DNA of 64,000 bases, from NCBI GenBank assembly GCA_029204225.1, contig CM055101.1, positions 6,793,132 through 6,857,131 on the forward strand, given 5' to 3'. A program made the translations under genes and the position numbers. Source of the DNA: Diphasiastrum complanatum. Lineage: Eukaryota; Streptophyta; Lycopodiopsida; Lycopodiales; Lycopodiaceae. Shown in pieces: positions 24,898 through 37,320 of this stretch. The notes beneath the pieces were generated by a model. The model did no database searches. It saw nothing but the letters and a program-made list of their open reading frames with translations, and was not told the origin of the DNA. How positions within the stretch are numbered: the stretch's first letter is position 1; every line of letters starts with the position of its first letter.

Positions 24898-27800
24898 TCA
24901 ACCCTCTTGAAGATCTTGTAATTTGGGCTTTTTACAAGGAACGTCAGATTCTGAGCGCATTTCAACTGGCCTTGCATGTCCTTTAGACTGCTGACTTTGT
25001 GAAGACGACTCGGGAGTGTGCCCTGTTGTCTGCGACACCAATAAATTTCAAATATTTCAATCCTTTTTGTAAGTATTAAAGGATCATTGCTATAGCAGAG
25101 TCACTGTAGCAAATACCCATTCACCACTCAATTCTGTGGTGCAGAATGTGAAATGTAATGGCAAATTCTAATCAAATGATAACCGAGCAAAAAAATCAAT
25201 ATTCATCAAGTACTAGACCTTATCAGACGAACAGACTGCAGAAGCTCCAACACGCTTGCCAAGATCTATCTGTACAGAGATATTTGCTTGTGACAGATCC
25301 AATCCGGAACTTTGCAATGCACGCGTCAAGGTGTCTAATAATCTATACATACGCATTGCAATCCAAAAGCACGCATCAAAACTTGGCATCCCACTACAAG
25401 GGATATACATAATAAGCAATGAAACGAATAAAAAGAACACGAAACAGTTGTAGTGGTAAGATGTAAAAATAAAGGAAACGAACAACGTAGCAAAATCTCA
25501 TACACGATAATGGAATCATAGAAATTGGCCTGTAATAATGCATTTATACAGCAATGCAGAGAATATTGTCTTCTATACAAAATCTGACAGCAGAGTTTTT
25601 GGTACAAGATTTCAACATGTTAATACAAAACCTAGTCCACTGATTGCAATTTCACGGAAGAACGACAAATGCAGGGACGGTCTGCTTATTGAGACCAGAA
25701 GAAAGACTTGTCTCACAAACAAGCAGAGGTTTTATTGGACAGAAGTACCTAGTTAACAAGGCTAATTGGGATTGAAATATGAAAAATCTACACGTGCGGT
25801 TGGCAAGCAATGCTACTAATTGATCAAGCTCCAGAGCACTAATTGCTGCCAGCTTTCATCCTGATCAATCGATAACCTAGAATGTCAATTCATTCTTGAG
25901 TGCAAAAAGAAGAGAGAACTAGCTCACTCTTGAGAGTAGATGCTCGAAACACTAATAATGCCTCCTGTGACACCAAGTGATTCCTCCCTGATGTGGGTGG
26001 CACAGCTATCCACCTTATGTTTAGACTTGTAAGAGCAGACTTCTTCCTTATTAGTTGCGATGACACCATTGCCGTGATAGCTATTGTGCATCCGGTGAGA
26101 ATCAATGGTTAAACCTGAAGGACCCTGGATTGAGTCCATAGGAGTTACTGCTTTTTCCGGTACAGACATGGGCTCAATGACCTGTGCACTACATCCTTCT
26201 TGTGGTTGAGATGATTTATAATCTACTGCCCGCTGCATTTGAGGTTTGGCATCTGTTCGGGTTTGTGATTGCTCAGTGAGATTGGCACGAGGCATGGGTT
26301 CTGCGGTACGATGAGCTGATGCATCGATAATGCTTGTTGTTGCAGATCCTTTTGGCAGGCATTCAAAGGTCTGAGCATCTGGAGTAGAAAGAGGCTGCAT
26401 TAAGGAGGCTTGTAGTGTTGTGCGAAGTTCATGCTGAATAGTTAATGATTTGGAGCTTGGCTTAGCGACACCACTTTTACAAGTTTTGTTATCATGGCTG
26501 GAATCAAAGCCATTATTGATTACCCCTGACCTTCCATTGTACGAAGAAGTTTGCGGCACAACACATGGACGAAGATCTGCAGTAGGAGCTCCATTTTCGC
26601 TTGCTGAAGGAGAAAATATGAGTTTGGGTCGGACATGATCATGTGTTTCACTTATCTGTTTGACGTCAACAGCAAGACCTGAAGAACTGATATTCTTCAA
26701 AAATACTGCACTATCCATTGGTGTTGCATCCCTCATGAATGCTTCTGGGCCTACAGTTTTCTGCAATGCCAGTTTCACATCCATAAGAGAGTTATAGAAT
26801 GAAATAAATGCTGGATGCGATCAGCCACTCCTAAATGTTGTTACATCTTAAGAGTACAGTTTATCATACAATTTTCTTCAAGAAGTCCCAGTTTAGTCTT
26901 TTTATATAGCATTCTTTTGAAACTACTTCCTTTTGAGAATTTTATGCACCTTGCAACTTTCCCACACCATGTTCTTCAGCCTCTCTTGATGCCTCCCCTG
27001 CTCAACGCCCTCAAATTTTCGAACCTTTTCTTGCAACATCTGAACATAATCAATAACCTGTACAATATGGCATGGTACCCTGAAGTTAGAATTTTGCCAT
27101 TACTAAAATATTTGCGGAACAATTTCTTTTTAACAAAACAACTAGAAGAGTCGTTAGGACAGACTTACCTCTAACAGAAAAGAGGCCTTGTCTCTCTTTT
27201 GATCACTGTGTGGCACCAGGTTTCTCAACATCTGAAACCTGCAATAGCGTGAATTAGTCTCCGTGTCTTCATCAATCTAAAAATCTGCAATCTAGAAAGA
27301 TTTAAATTAGTTCCTTCAAAATTTTGTTCTCTCACAAATATGAAATAGGACACCTTACTCGTTACAGCTATTTTTACTGAAACCTGAAGGTCAAACTGAT
27401 TTATGAGAGTTTTCAACCTAGACAAAATTGCACCCGTTTTCAAAGTTTAAATGAACAATCTGGAGCTTATCTTTAAAAATGTACAGCTCTGCATATGACT
27501 GTACTAAAACTCGGAAAAAACAAAATCAAAGGACTAGCTCAATAAGAATAGAATTCACAGCTAAATGTATATTCAGTGAGAAAAAATTTGAAGCAGTAGA
27601 TCCAGCCAGCTAGGTAAAGTTTGAACAAGAACAAATCAAACCATGTGATATAGTATCGCAACATAAGCAGTTCTATTTTGCACTGTTCAAGGAGTCAAGC
27701 AGTTCAATTTCATCACTTGCCTATCATTGATTTTGCTTCTTCTACGTTGTTCAGTAGCAGAATGTTTGGACCTGGGAGTACTCGCCCTGACATCCAAATT

Positions 27801-29946
27801 TTTACCATCCCTTGAAGTATTCTCACCTGGGATAGACGAAAACATATCACATTTTGTTTTCCAAACCTTGCTAGATTATATCATATCCAAAGAACTACAA
27901 GAGCTTAAAAGTTAGTCAGGGCCTTAGGTGCTTTTATGTCAAAAGAACTGTCGAAGGCTTGAATTCAACTTTTGAGATCCTATCATGTTTCTACATCAAC
28001 AGCCCCATTTTCCAATGGCAAGTGATGAGCTTGATTCTAGAACACTACAAAAATACTACAGCAGCTCACCAGATGTTTTGATTGAAGAAATATAAGGCAA
28101 AAGGCATCATTTTTCCTGATGATAGAGTATGCCAATACACTTTGCTAATTGCTGGTATAAACTGGCAACATATCAAGCCATGAAGTCTTTTGAAATTTTC
28201 AGGAGGTACCTTTATGAAAATCTTTCCTCTGCTCTTTTGAATGATCAAGGCCTTCCACCTCATCTTCCTCATCTTCAGATGGCACTTTGATAGGCCGCTT
28301 AGTTACCTCTACTAAAGGGTGGTGACTAGCTCTCTGCCAATGTCTGCAAAGTCTAACATTGTGTGATTCGAACTATCACAAAAATAGGAAATACTATAAC
28401 AAATAGAGCACTCAGGATTCTGCAAAATAAGTCACGCCTAAAGCTTCATGTTGCCAGCAACAGGATGAAGATACTGACGAGCTAGATATAAAACCAAGCG
28501 AAATATTCTCAGACAAAGAAGCTTTGATGGTTAAAGCCATACAACCACTCACCTGCTCAAAACAGGAATCGGCTGATAGCTACTATCGACTGGACCATGG
28601 TTTGAGGAGCCTTTGGGAACGTATAAAAGGTCAGACAAGGCATAATCAACCCGGGAATTTGACCAGCATCTGTGATTCTCAACTTGCTCTGCAAGAACAA
28701 ATTCCAAAACAGGAAATGAAAAGATAGGGTTGAGCTCAAACATGTCTTACCTTTTATAAGCAAATGGGGATAACAGTCTGAAATAAAGAATTTACAGGTA
28801 TCAAACATATTAGCATGGCCAACATACACCTTTTGCAAAGTCTCTGATACATTGCTGGCCTTGATGGATAAATGTCGAAATTTGAACTAAAAAGTCCTAC
28901 TAAGAAAATTTAAATTCAACCTTGCTCAACTGTTACATCGGAGCTTCTCATGCTCTCAACCAGAAGATGATCTTCATGCACTGGCAATGGCGCGCCTAAG
29001 CTCATTTGAGTTTTACACCTCACTCCTTGCGCATTCCCGTCCTGTCCAGCGAGTCTCAACAGCTGCATTTGGGGAACCTCCATAGCCAGGTTCAATTGGC
29101 TGCTCATGCAAATAGGACGAAGCCGGTCCACAACTACTGATGTTGGGATACTGGCATGTTGTGATAGGCTCTCTTCTTTTGTCGGTTTTTCTAGATGCAA
29201 CACTTGAGGTTCCTGATACTTGGGACTGTTTCCTCTTTCTAGCGGCTGCAAGAGATCTTGAGTGGTAAGAGAAGAAGCCCCTGCAGCAATACAAACATGG
29301 ATGAAAGCACTTCACAAACTGACTAGAATAAAAAATATTTGACAACCGATCATTGTAATCTTTATATTCCACCGCACAAAGGCCTTGATCGTAAATTATT
29401 TCTTGACAACATTAGTACTGTCACTATGTTTCTGAGCTCTGAATGCAAAATCTGCGTCTAGGATAATTCCAAAAGCATTTAAAGAAAATATCCATTCATA
29501 CCTCTACTAGGACTTGGCTCCACAAAATGGGAAGGCATGCCACCATAAAGCGACAGAAAATCATGTGTTGCACGCCCCGCGCCTCTCGAAGCTGCATTGA
29601 TTTCAAATTTATTATTATAATTGAACCAAGTAGCTGTTGGGATACGAAGAAGTGCGTCGTCCCCTTACAATTTTAAATAGAGAAATAGATGCAGTCAAGC
29701 ACTTTCGAGAAGGTAATCACCTTCGTTGAGAAAAACGTGTTGAGACTGCGATGTTGCCTCCGGAGTCTGATTTGGAAAATGTCTTTGAAGATAAACATCT
29801 TGCCGCTGATCTCTGGTTCCTAGATTGTACATCATAGGATTATAGCCGCCGCAGTTCGGAGATGGCGTAGTCATTGCGCGCTCAGCATCTACGCCTGCGT
29901 CCATTTCCTTTTTTATTTTTGTTGCTCCGACTGCAGAAAAAGCCAT
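24898..29946 (-). CDS. BIM1: BIM1-like bHLH transcription factor (11 exons, 772 aa)
   Basis: Spliced on the minus strand: 29946-29721, 29591-29502, 29280-28921, 28688-28553, 28343-28210, 27826-27721, 27238-27169, 27057-26950, 26760-25928, 25342-25219, 25029-24898 (TGA). The 2319 coding bases stay in one frame. Diagnostic motifs: THDFLSLYG (residues 84-92), QDLLQPLE (113-120), acidic [10 protein letters not shown] (293-302), bHLH at about 334-392 ([43 protein letters not shown]) with H337, E341 and R345, the G-box-contact triad. The C-terminal block is [19 protein letters not shown] to VQIDLGKR (688-718), followed by KKPK (762-765). These match Arabidopsis BIM proteins, which bind E-boxes with BES1/BZR1 in brassinosteroid signalling in the nucleus. 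A 277-codon Ser/Thr/Gln-rich exon lies between bHLH and C-terminal block. The exon 1 donor is least certain: 29703 is an in-frame alternative. Confidence 0.93.
25219..25342 (-). other. Exon 10, conserved C-terminal BIM block
   Basis: Preceded by TATAG and followed by GTCTAG, this exon encodes [14 protein letters not shown] and VQIDLGKR, with the first Glu codon split across the upstream junction (25928/25342). Arabidopsis BIM1-3 carry the equivalent block near the C-terminus. Its presence distinguishes this gene from other bHLH classes. Confidence 0.9.
27169..27826 (-). other. bHLH-coding exons 6-7, joined across a GC-AG intron
   Basis: Exon 6 (27826-27721) ends ...AATGATAG and the intron starts GCAAGT, not GT. 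Exon 7 (27238-27169) starts after TTGCAG. Only this junction gives the continuous [14 protein letters not shown] needed by the bHLH fold and keeps phase 2. An AG|GCAAGT context is the usual form of the minor class of GC donors in plants. All other introns of the gene use GT-AG. Confidence 0.9.
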
Positions 29947-32100
29947 TGCTGTTATGGCTCCAACAAACGTGAATTACAGTTTCTCTAGAAAGCTGCTCCA
30001 AAAGCAATTGTCTGATCAAGTAGGGATTCTTTCGCAGCTCCAGCGCAGTTTGCATCTGTCTTCATGAAGAGACTCCCCCACAGCTCCCATAGGGATTACA
30101 AACTTGCAGAAGGATAATACCATTGCGGTTGTGAAGATAGACCTGTCCAATTACTTAGCCATAAACAGTACTTATTTCCTCCCGAAGCCTCTTTTCCGGA
30201 AGCAAGAATTCTGTTCTTGCTATGTTTTTACATTAATCTCAACCATTTATGTGGCTTCAATGGGTCGTCATACAATTTGATACCATCACAAAGCCTTTGC
30301 AAATTCTCCAACTAATCCTGATACTGTCGTCCAATTACTTAGCCATAAACAGTACTTAATTCCTCCTGAAGCCTCTTTTCCGGAAGTAAGAGGTCTGTTC
30401 TTGCTATGTTTTTACAGTACTCCCAACCATTTATGTGGTTTCAAGGGTCTTCATGCAATTTGATAAATTAACAAAGCCTCTGCAAATCCTCCAACTAATC
30501 CTGAGACTGTCCCTGCCATTACATTTTTTTTTTTTCATTTTCGAGTAAAAGATTTGGCTCCCAATAGTTGTAACAGCATACAAACACGTACGACTCAGAT
30601 GCATGTAGACTATGCGGGTTGATCTATCTATTTATTTCTAAAGCCACAAGAATAAGAAATCAGAGTGTTGGTGTAACGTAATTATTGCATCTTGTAAGAA
30701 AGCATGCTTTCAACTAAAAAGGCAGCCTCGATCTGATGTAAAATCTAAAGACTAAGGACGGATGCAATGTGATTACTTGTATTGTGATTTATTGCCGACA
30801 GTGACATGCTTTCATGGTCTCACATCAAAGAAGCGACTACTGCGAAGCACCTTACCGAAGCTCACTCAGATCTAGCAAGACCTTGCAGTAGTGAATAGAT
30901 CTGTTTAAATACCTTCAAAATAGAAGCCAACAGACGCAAGAAATCATCAGGAAAGTTGACGATTGCATCCAGAATGGTCAGCTCCTACACAAGTTGATAA
31001 TGCAGTGGTAGACGGTGGACTGCAAGGCGAGCGCTCCCTATAGCTGCGCAAGAGCGGCTTCTCTCCAGTGTTACTGGGTTTTAATTTATACATCTATAAA
31101 AGCCTGTGACGGTGACCTGTGAATAAATAGCCTTTGAAAGGAGGTTTCAATTACAAAAATTCACACATGTGTTTCAGCGCTTTCGCTTTGAGGCGGATTT
31201 GACACTTCCATCACAGGCTATGCAGAGATGAAATTATGATTTTAGCCAATGCGAAACTTATCCATTGCTGAATTGCAGCAAGTTACATGCCAAAGAAGAC
31301 GCCCGTTTGAATGCCACAGAACGGTAACTAGGATTGCTTAGCTCATCCACACAATTCTGGAGTTTCTGCGGTAGTACAGTCTATGAGACACAAACAATTA
31401 GCTAGAAGCAGCCTAGCAGAAAGATTGAACTCCAAATCCTAGTTCTTAGAAATTGCTTTATCCTGATCTCGCACACATGTACTAGAAATCCATAACTGGG
31501 ATAATCTGTGCCAGAGCTTAAAGAGCACGGACCTAGTGGCCGAGTCATGCGTCCAGATCTAATCATTGAATGGCGCGGGCAGCCAGAAGACGTTCCAGCT
31601 AAAAAATTGGTCGAATTCTGCAGAGAGGAACTCGGCGAGATATAACAATAATTGAAGACAAGAAGATTAAAGGAAAAGCCAGGAGGAGGTGTGACATAAA
31701 CTTACATTATACGAGAGAAACAAGTACTCCGAGAGCCTCGCGACATCCATTGAACATGACCCCAACATACATCAAAGTTCAAACGATGATACATCAATCA
31801 GTGAAATGCACATTCATGTTTAAGCTAAAGAAAGCAATGATGCAGCATACATAGCAAAAGAGGCCAGCAAATGTCCGATGCAAGAAACAAGCAGCGAAAA
31901 TCCCAGTAATATCATAATGGAATGCGAGAAAGGAAGGGCAGGGGTTAGAAACGAGACAACAGGAGGAGCGCGTGGGTGCAGGAAAAACAGGCCAAAACGG
32001 TGATAAGGAAGCAGCCACGAGTCACGAGCGCAGTTGAATTAAATAATAAGAAAACAGTAGCGGAGCAGAGTATCGGCGAAGCAACGGGGACGCAAGTGCG
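29947..32100 (-). other. 5' untranslated and upstream region of the BIM1-like gene
   Basis: Base composition is mixed and there is no coding frame with a recognisable product. It probably contains 5' untranslated exon(s) and an intron, but I cannot place a transcription start. It holds a 184-bp tandem duplication near the start codon. Confidence 0.5.
30145..30512. repeat. Tandem duplication of 184 bp in the leader of the BIM1-like gene
   Basis: Copies at 30145-30328 and 30329-30512 both start GTCCAATTACTTAGCC and end in CTCCAACTAATCCTGA followed by ACTGTC. Differences are small substitutions and one or two short indels. The duplication lies 200-570 bp upstream of the start codon in the gene's sense. 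Confidence 0.92.
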
Positions 32101-32169
32101 TGCGCTGATGGTGTAGGCAGAACGGAAGGAAAGGGAAGGAAGGATCGAAGGAAAACCACCCCAAAAACT

Positions 32170-32460
32170 ACGCCATGCACGATTTTACAAAAGAAAAACA
32201 GGAAAAAAAAAAAAAAAAGGTAAAGCGACATCGACACGAAAACGATCGTGAAAGAGAGAGAGGGAGGGAGAAGGTCACATCCGGCAGCCCCGCCAAATGC
32301 ACGTCGCGGGGGTGGCAGTCATCCGGACAAAGTGGTGCGTGCGTGACTCGGATGCGCGGGCGCCAGGCCAGTTGGTGAGCGGCGTCACGTGTCCAGTGGG
32401 CGCTACGAGTAACTGACTTGTCACGACTCACAACAATTACAGTCACATGCACGTGACGGT
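32170..32460 (-). promoter_or_regulatory. GC-rich promoter candidate with two G-boxes
   Basis: 32280-32460 is far richer in G+C than its surroundings and lies upstream of the BIM1-like gene. It contains CACGTG at 32386-32391 and 32450-32455, the core site for bHLH and BZR/BES proteins. A CCGGCAG and GGGCCCCACC-rich stretch follows. No TATA box is placed with confidence. Function as the promoter is inferred from position and composition. Confidence 0.45.
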
Positions 32461-34192
32461 GGGCTTCAGCTTACAACTTTCCCTCGTTTGCATCTGGACC
32501 AGGTCCAGACCTGCCGGGCCCCACCAAACGTCAACCCTTCATTTTGCAAGCCCCCTGAGAAAGTTTAAAAAGAAAACTGTCCCCCCTAGGGCCTAGACAT
32601 AGATGCCTTTTTTGGCCATGCCTCTCAAAGCAAACATAAGCAAGCCAAAACCAAAGGACATTCCAATTTCCACATTCCTCGTTTTTTTCGGAATCTAGAC
32701 TCTGTGTTTTAAGTTGCCAACATTAGGAAGCCAAAACCAAACAACATTCCACATTCTTCATTTCGGAATAGTGGGACATTAATGTGATCGCTATAAGGAC
32801 CTTGGTTCCATTATCCTGCCGACCCAAGTCCAATGTCACAGCATGTGTGTGAAGACAACTGAATGGCCCATGTTGTTTTCTTGAAGCCGTTTGTCGATAT
32901 TTGTGTGCTTGCCCTATGAGATTGTTGCTATTGGAAGAGGACAGATTCCCAACAACGAGTGGCATGGCATTTTGGGCCATTCCCTTGTAGATTGGTCTGC
33001 AAGCACACCATCTATCCATCACCTCAAGATTGCTCCTTGGTGGCTCCATTAGTTTAAGTATATCCGGACTTAGGTTCAAAGTCCTCACATAGGCATTCAA
33101 AGACATTAATCCTTTTGTTGTGTGAAAGCCACTCATGGATTTTTATGCATTAGTGCTTTGTGGCCTTTGCTATTGGAAGGGGAGAGCATATTTCAAACAA
33201 AGACTACCATGACATTCTAGGCCCCTCACTCATCCAAGGGTGTTGGAGGCCTTGAGAGCTACAAGCACACAATCTTTTCACAACCCTTGGATGAGGATAG
33301 GGCCAAAATGCCTTATGAATCTCGGAAATACTCTCTCCATATTGCAAGCTTGCCAATTGCCACCTTACAAGCTACCCTATTGTAGGTTGTTGCTCATCAT
33401 CCAATTATCGTTATTGGCCTTAGTAACCATGATGTTTGTGTATTTGTCTCAATAGTTATTGGTATCCAGTATTTAATGGATAGTGCAAATGTTTATAATT
33501 GCCACCACAATAGCCAAGTTGGATATGACTATTGCATCCAAAAAGGTGTAGCCTTGAGTCTAATTGTTATGCTAGTGGACACTTAGGAGCAAGCTCGATG
33601 ACTACCCTGATTCTCAATCAAAGTTAGGTCGACCAGACAATCAGAGTTAGGTTGATCAACAAGGGAGGGGTCAATCAAGTCCAATCGAATTGGGCCCATG
33701 AAACTTGAGGATGAAGTAAAATTTGAATTTGAAAAACAAAATTTTGCCAAAGAGTCAAAAATAGAAAGGTGACTTTTTGGAACCTTTTTGTCTAGAGTTC
33801 TTAGCCACTTTTGCACTTATAAATAGACTCGTTGTCAATGTGAGGGAAACAACATTTTGCAAGGTAAATGGGTGATCGCTCTAGTGGCATAGAGTAGTGT
33901 AGATTGAAGGTTGAGCAAAGCTTGCTAGCTTCAGGTGATCATTAGTGCAAGTTCTTTTTCCTTCTCAAAATCTAACTGAGGTACCTTATGCAACGGGCCA
34001 TTGTGTGTGTCATTTTTTATAATGTTTCATCCAATTTGAGGGAGAGTGCTAGATACAATAAGTCACTTGATGGTCATGGTTGGGTGGTGAGTGAGTAAGA
34101 GATTGTTCCTTTTATTGTACTTCTACATTATTCTTTAGTTTTTCTATGAAAAACTAGTTGAGTAAGGGCTTTTTGTCATAGGAACTAAACAC
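32461..34192. other. Region without a recognisable gene; LTR-like tail at its right end
   Basis: A minus-strand frame at 33136-32723 (137 codons) has no family signature. Local similarity between 32920 and 33167 (TTGCTATTGGAAG plus neighbouring sequence) suggests an old duplication. From about 33595 the sequence is LTR-like and ends in ...CTAAACA at 34191, just before a primer-site-like TGGTATCGGAAC at 34193-34204, which is two mismatches from the plant copia consensus. Confidence 0.35.
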
Positions 34193-34204
34193 TGGTATCG
34201 GAAC

Positions 34205-36081
34205 TTATGATCTTGTCATCTTTCAATTGAAATTGGATGACAATAGAATGCATAGTATTAAAACATATGTTCATTGGTTATGTGGGAAAAAATTAAATGA
34301 TGAATTGATTGAACGTTGCGTTGATTGAACAACATGTTTATGTTTAAAAGTATACAAACTCTGCTCCCAAGAAACTAACAAGTCTGTGTTAAGCTTTTGA
34401 TGTTTGGGTGGGTAGGTAATGCTTAGACCTCCTATGCGCATCAAGGGCAACCACTATGCTAAGGCCTATACCTTCAACTAAGGGCAAAGTCTTTTTATCA
34501 CTTAACCAGGATGTTTCTATTTTCATAGTTTTGCAATTAAGGACAAAAAAATGAATATTTCAAAAGTTCTATTTGTTGTTTTGTTGTTTTAAGTGCACCA
34601 ACAAAGGCGTCCTTAAGCAAATGACACACTTTTAATCTTTAAGTTGTTGGAGACAACGAGACCAGCTTAATGGAGATCATCTAGAATCAGATGGATAGAC
34701 TGAGTAGGTGAACCAAATGCTCTAAGAAATAAGCTTATTGAAACATGCATATTTCAAACTTGGGGTTTGCTTACAACAACAACAAGCTTTTGGCCATTAT
34801 TATGAATATTTTCATGATGGCAATTTATCAATTTGGGTTGTGACCTCCAATCCTAGTTTGTCTCATTAATTATAGAATGAAACGGGCATACATAATGGAA
34901 ATGCAAAATCAAGCTAAGGGATATGTAGATCAAAATAAAAGATAATTGGGGGAGATAAAATTATTTTCCATTGTACTTGTAAGTGCTCAAAGTTATCACC
35001 TTGTTATTCTGGACTATGGACAATTATACAAAAGTTTGAAATTTTTGAGCTCAAGAACCCTTTTTTTGTTAAAGTTTTTCAATGTAAGTGAACTTGAGTG
35101 TTGTTTGCATGATGAGAACAACCTTACATAAGGTTTGGCTGAGCTGGAAGAAGTGGATTCTCAAGACCAATAAAAAAAAAATATTGGAAAAATGGAAACG
35201 AGTGAATTTGGTAGCATGAAATTGTGTTAGACTTGAGAGACCAAAGGGATTAACTGTAAAATGTTTTTATTATTATTTTTTCATTGATGATGATGAGTCG
35301 TAAGAGAGAAAATACAATGTTTAGATGAAGATTTTTCTTCAAGAGCAAGTGCACATTCATGACTTAACGTATAGAGATGACCATCTCTATACACTTTGAC
35401 CAGAATATTCAAGTTGTTGTCTCAAATGAGACATTGATTTGTATCAAATGTGATAGTGTGGCCTCGATCAGCAATTTTAAGCAATTTTAACTAATCAATA
35501 GTAAGTTCTTGGTCAAAGTTGGAACACATAAAATATCCTTGATAAGTTGAGATGAACAATTATCGAATTTGATGGTAAATGTCCCTTTGCCTTTATCTTG
35601 AGCAAGTTAGACATTAGAGGAATTCTGAATCCAAAAAAGACCCTATAACAAATGCCACGTAGATTGACAAAGTTTATTAATGTAAATTAATAAACTTCAT
35701 TTTCTGCTCAAATGCTTTTTCATTTCTGCCTGCACTATTTTCGATGCTTAACCATTCTATGTACATTACCATTTGTAGTTCACTAAAAATAGTATAACTT
35801 TCTAACCGTAGCTCTGATTGCGACGAAAATTATACCGTTGGAAAGAGCTCCAACGATACCCTACATGACCTACTTCCGAGCTACCGTTCAAAAGTAATGG
35901 CCGGTCAAAGTTTGCAGAAAAACTCAAATATCGCTTCTGTGCGACCATAGAGTACCCTCTCATTGAGAGGGTAAAAATCCATTTTAAGCAAATCTTTTGA
36001 TAGGTTGTAAAGCAAGCATCCAATCACTCTTGTGGATCTTTTGTAGATCCATTTATGGTCTTAAAGTACATTACTTTCACA
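34205..36081 (+). other. Unassigned repeat sequence ending in an LTR terminus
   Basis: No gene is visible to about 35650. The part near 35800-36010 (GTAGCTC(T)GATTG, CGTTGGAAAGAGCTC) resembles the sequence at 42535-42600 and is LTR-like. It ends ...TTTCACA at 36081 directly before a primer-binding site. Confidence 0.4.
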
Positions 36082-36098
36082 TGGTATCAGAGCTAGCC
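36082..36098 (+). other. Primer-binding site of a plus-strand copia element
   Basis: TGGTATCAGAGCTAGCC follows LTR-like sequence ending in CA. The internal region after it is not this element's own gag, because a minus-strand gag fragment begins within 200 bp. Confidence 0.8.
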
Positions 36099-36264
36099 CT
36101 CTCAATACTAGTTTTTAGCACCAAAACTTGCTAAAAATGGATTTGTACCTGTGATGGATGTTGAGTATCTGACTTTGAAGTATTGATAGCAGTCTTTTCT
36201 TATGCTACTTCTTCAAATATAGTGTGATCAATCTTTCTAATGTAGAGACATCATTTGACTTCCT

Positions 36265-36880
36265 TCAAAGCTCTTCTTGGAGAAGAATTGATGTGACCTT
36301 CTGCATTTTAAAATCTGGTTGTGTTGGGCTCAACATGACCAAATGATCATAGGAAGCAAGAAGACTTGCTAAGAGAGTCATGACCACATCGTTGTCAACA
36401 ATGTGTGATCCAACTACAACAAGTTGATCAATTAATGATCTAATTTGATTAACATGGTCACTAATAGAGGTCAATTCTGACATCCTACAAGAGAAGAATT
36501 TCTTTTGCAAGAATAAATGAGTGGTAACATCTTAGGTCTCATACAGACTTATGACCCCAAGCTTGCTTAGATGTTTCGCTACTACTAATGTGCGATATTT
36601 GTGAATCCTTAAGATTCATGGATATCAATGCGAGAGCTCTGCCATCTTTGCATTTCCATTTGACAATAAGATTGGCATCTTGTTGTGGTAAGATTGACAC
36701 ATCTCATAAATATTTCTCCAACAATGTCATCTTCATGCAATACTTCCACATATGAAAGTCGTCACCATCGAATTGCTCGATGAGTCAAATTTCAAAAGAC
36801 AATTACTCCATGTGCCTAAAATAAAATAACTAGAAATGTCATGAAAATCAACACAAGCTCTAATATCACTGATGGTAAAA
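36265..36880 (-). pseudogene. Copia gag fragment (UBN2 type)
   Basis: On the minus strand the reading runs FDGDDFHMWKYCMKMTLLEKYL at about 36780-36710, then KDGRALALI...LKDSQISHI and, after frame changes, an 81-codon block with DHVNQIRSLIDQLVVVGSHI and DNDVVMTLLASL. These are hallmarks of copia gag and match the gag at 42290-41500. Several stops are present, and no zinc knuckle or pol follows. Confidence 0.8.
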
Positions 36881-36900
36881 TGAAGTGCGAAAGATTGCGA

Positions 36901-37056
36901 CATCTTGAAGTGTCGAGAGACATTGTTAGACTATCATGTTCGATAGCATTGCAGAAGACTTAGTGAATTAAGAGGGACAACTTAAAATGTCGAGAGACAC
37001 TGTCGGACTATCACGTTCGATAGCGCTACAGAAGACTTACTAAATTAAGAGAGCAC
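36901..37056. repeat. Tandem duplication of 78 bp
   Basis: TGTCGAGAGACA recurs at 36911 and 36989, each followed by a GACTATCA(T/C)GTTCGATAGC segment and GAAGACTTA. Copies differ by a handful of substitutions. Confidence 0.88.
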
Positions 37057-37320
37057 CATGTTTAGATCATTTGTCACAACAGAACCAATTGATTGATAGA
37101 CGAGTCAGTAGGTGTCTTAGACAACCATAAATACAAAATTTGAAGGTGTCAAGAACAACCATGATTCTGCTCTTTGACTCAGGTGATAAGACACACAAGG
37201 AGAGTAACAATCATTTGATAGAAATAACAATAATCATTCACACACCATACATTGATTTGAAGAACATAGAGTATATTAAAGATGTGCAAGAAATCTATTC
37301 ATCAGTATACAAGCTAGAAG

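Noticed and set aside
29013-29372. 119-codon minus-strand frame with a basic AAARKRKQ stretch as an alternative product
   Set aside because: It overlaps exon 3 in another frame. Only the QDLLQPLE frame fits the splice phases and the BIM family.
32168-32452. 94-codon minus-strand frame in the promoter candidate
   Set aside because: Composition-driven (Ser/Phe runs from A and GA tracts), lies upstream of the gene and lacks family signature.
32723-33136. 137-codon minus-strand frame
   Set aside because: No domain, no neighbouring exons and weak internal duplication of the DNA; kept only as part of the unassigned region.
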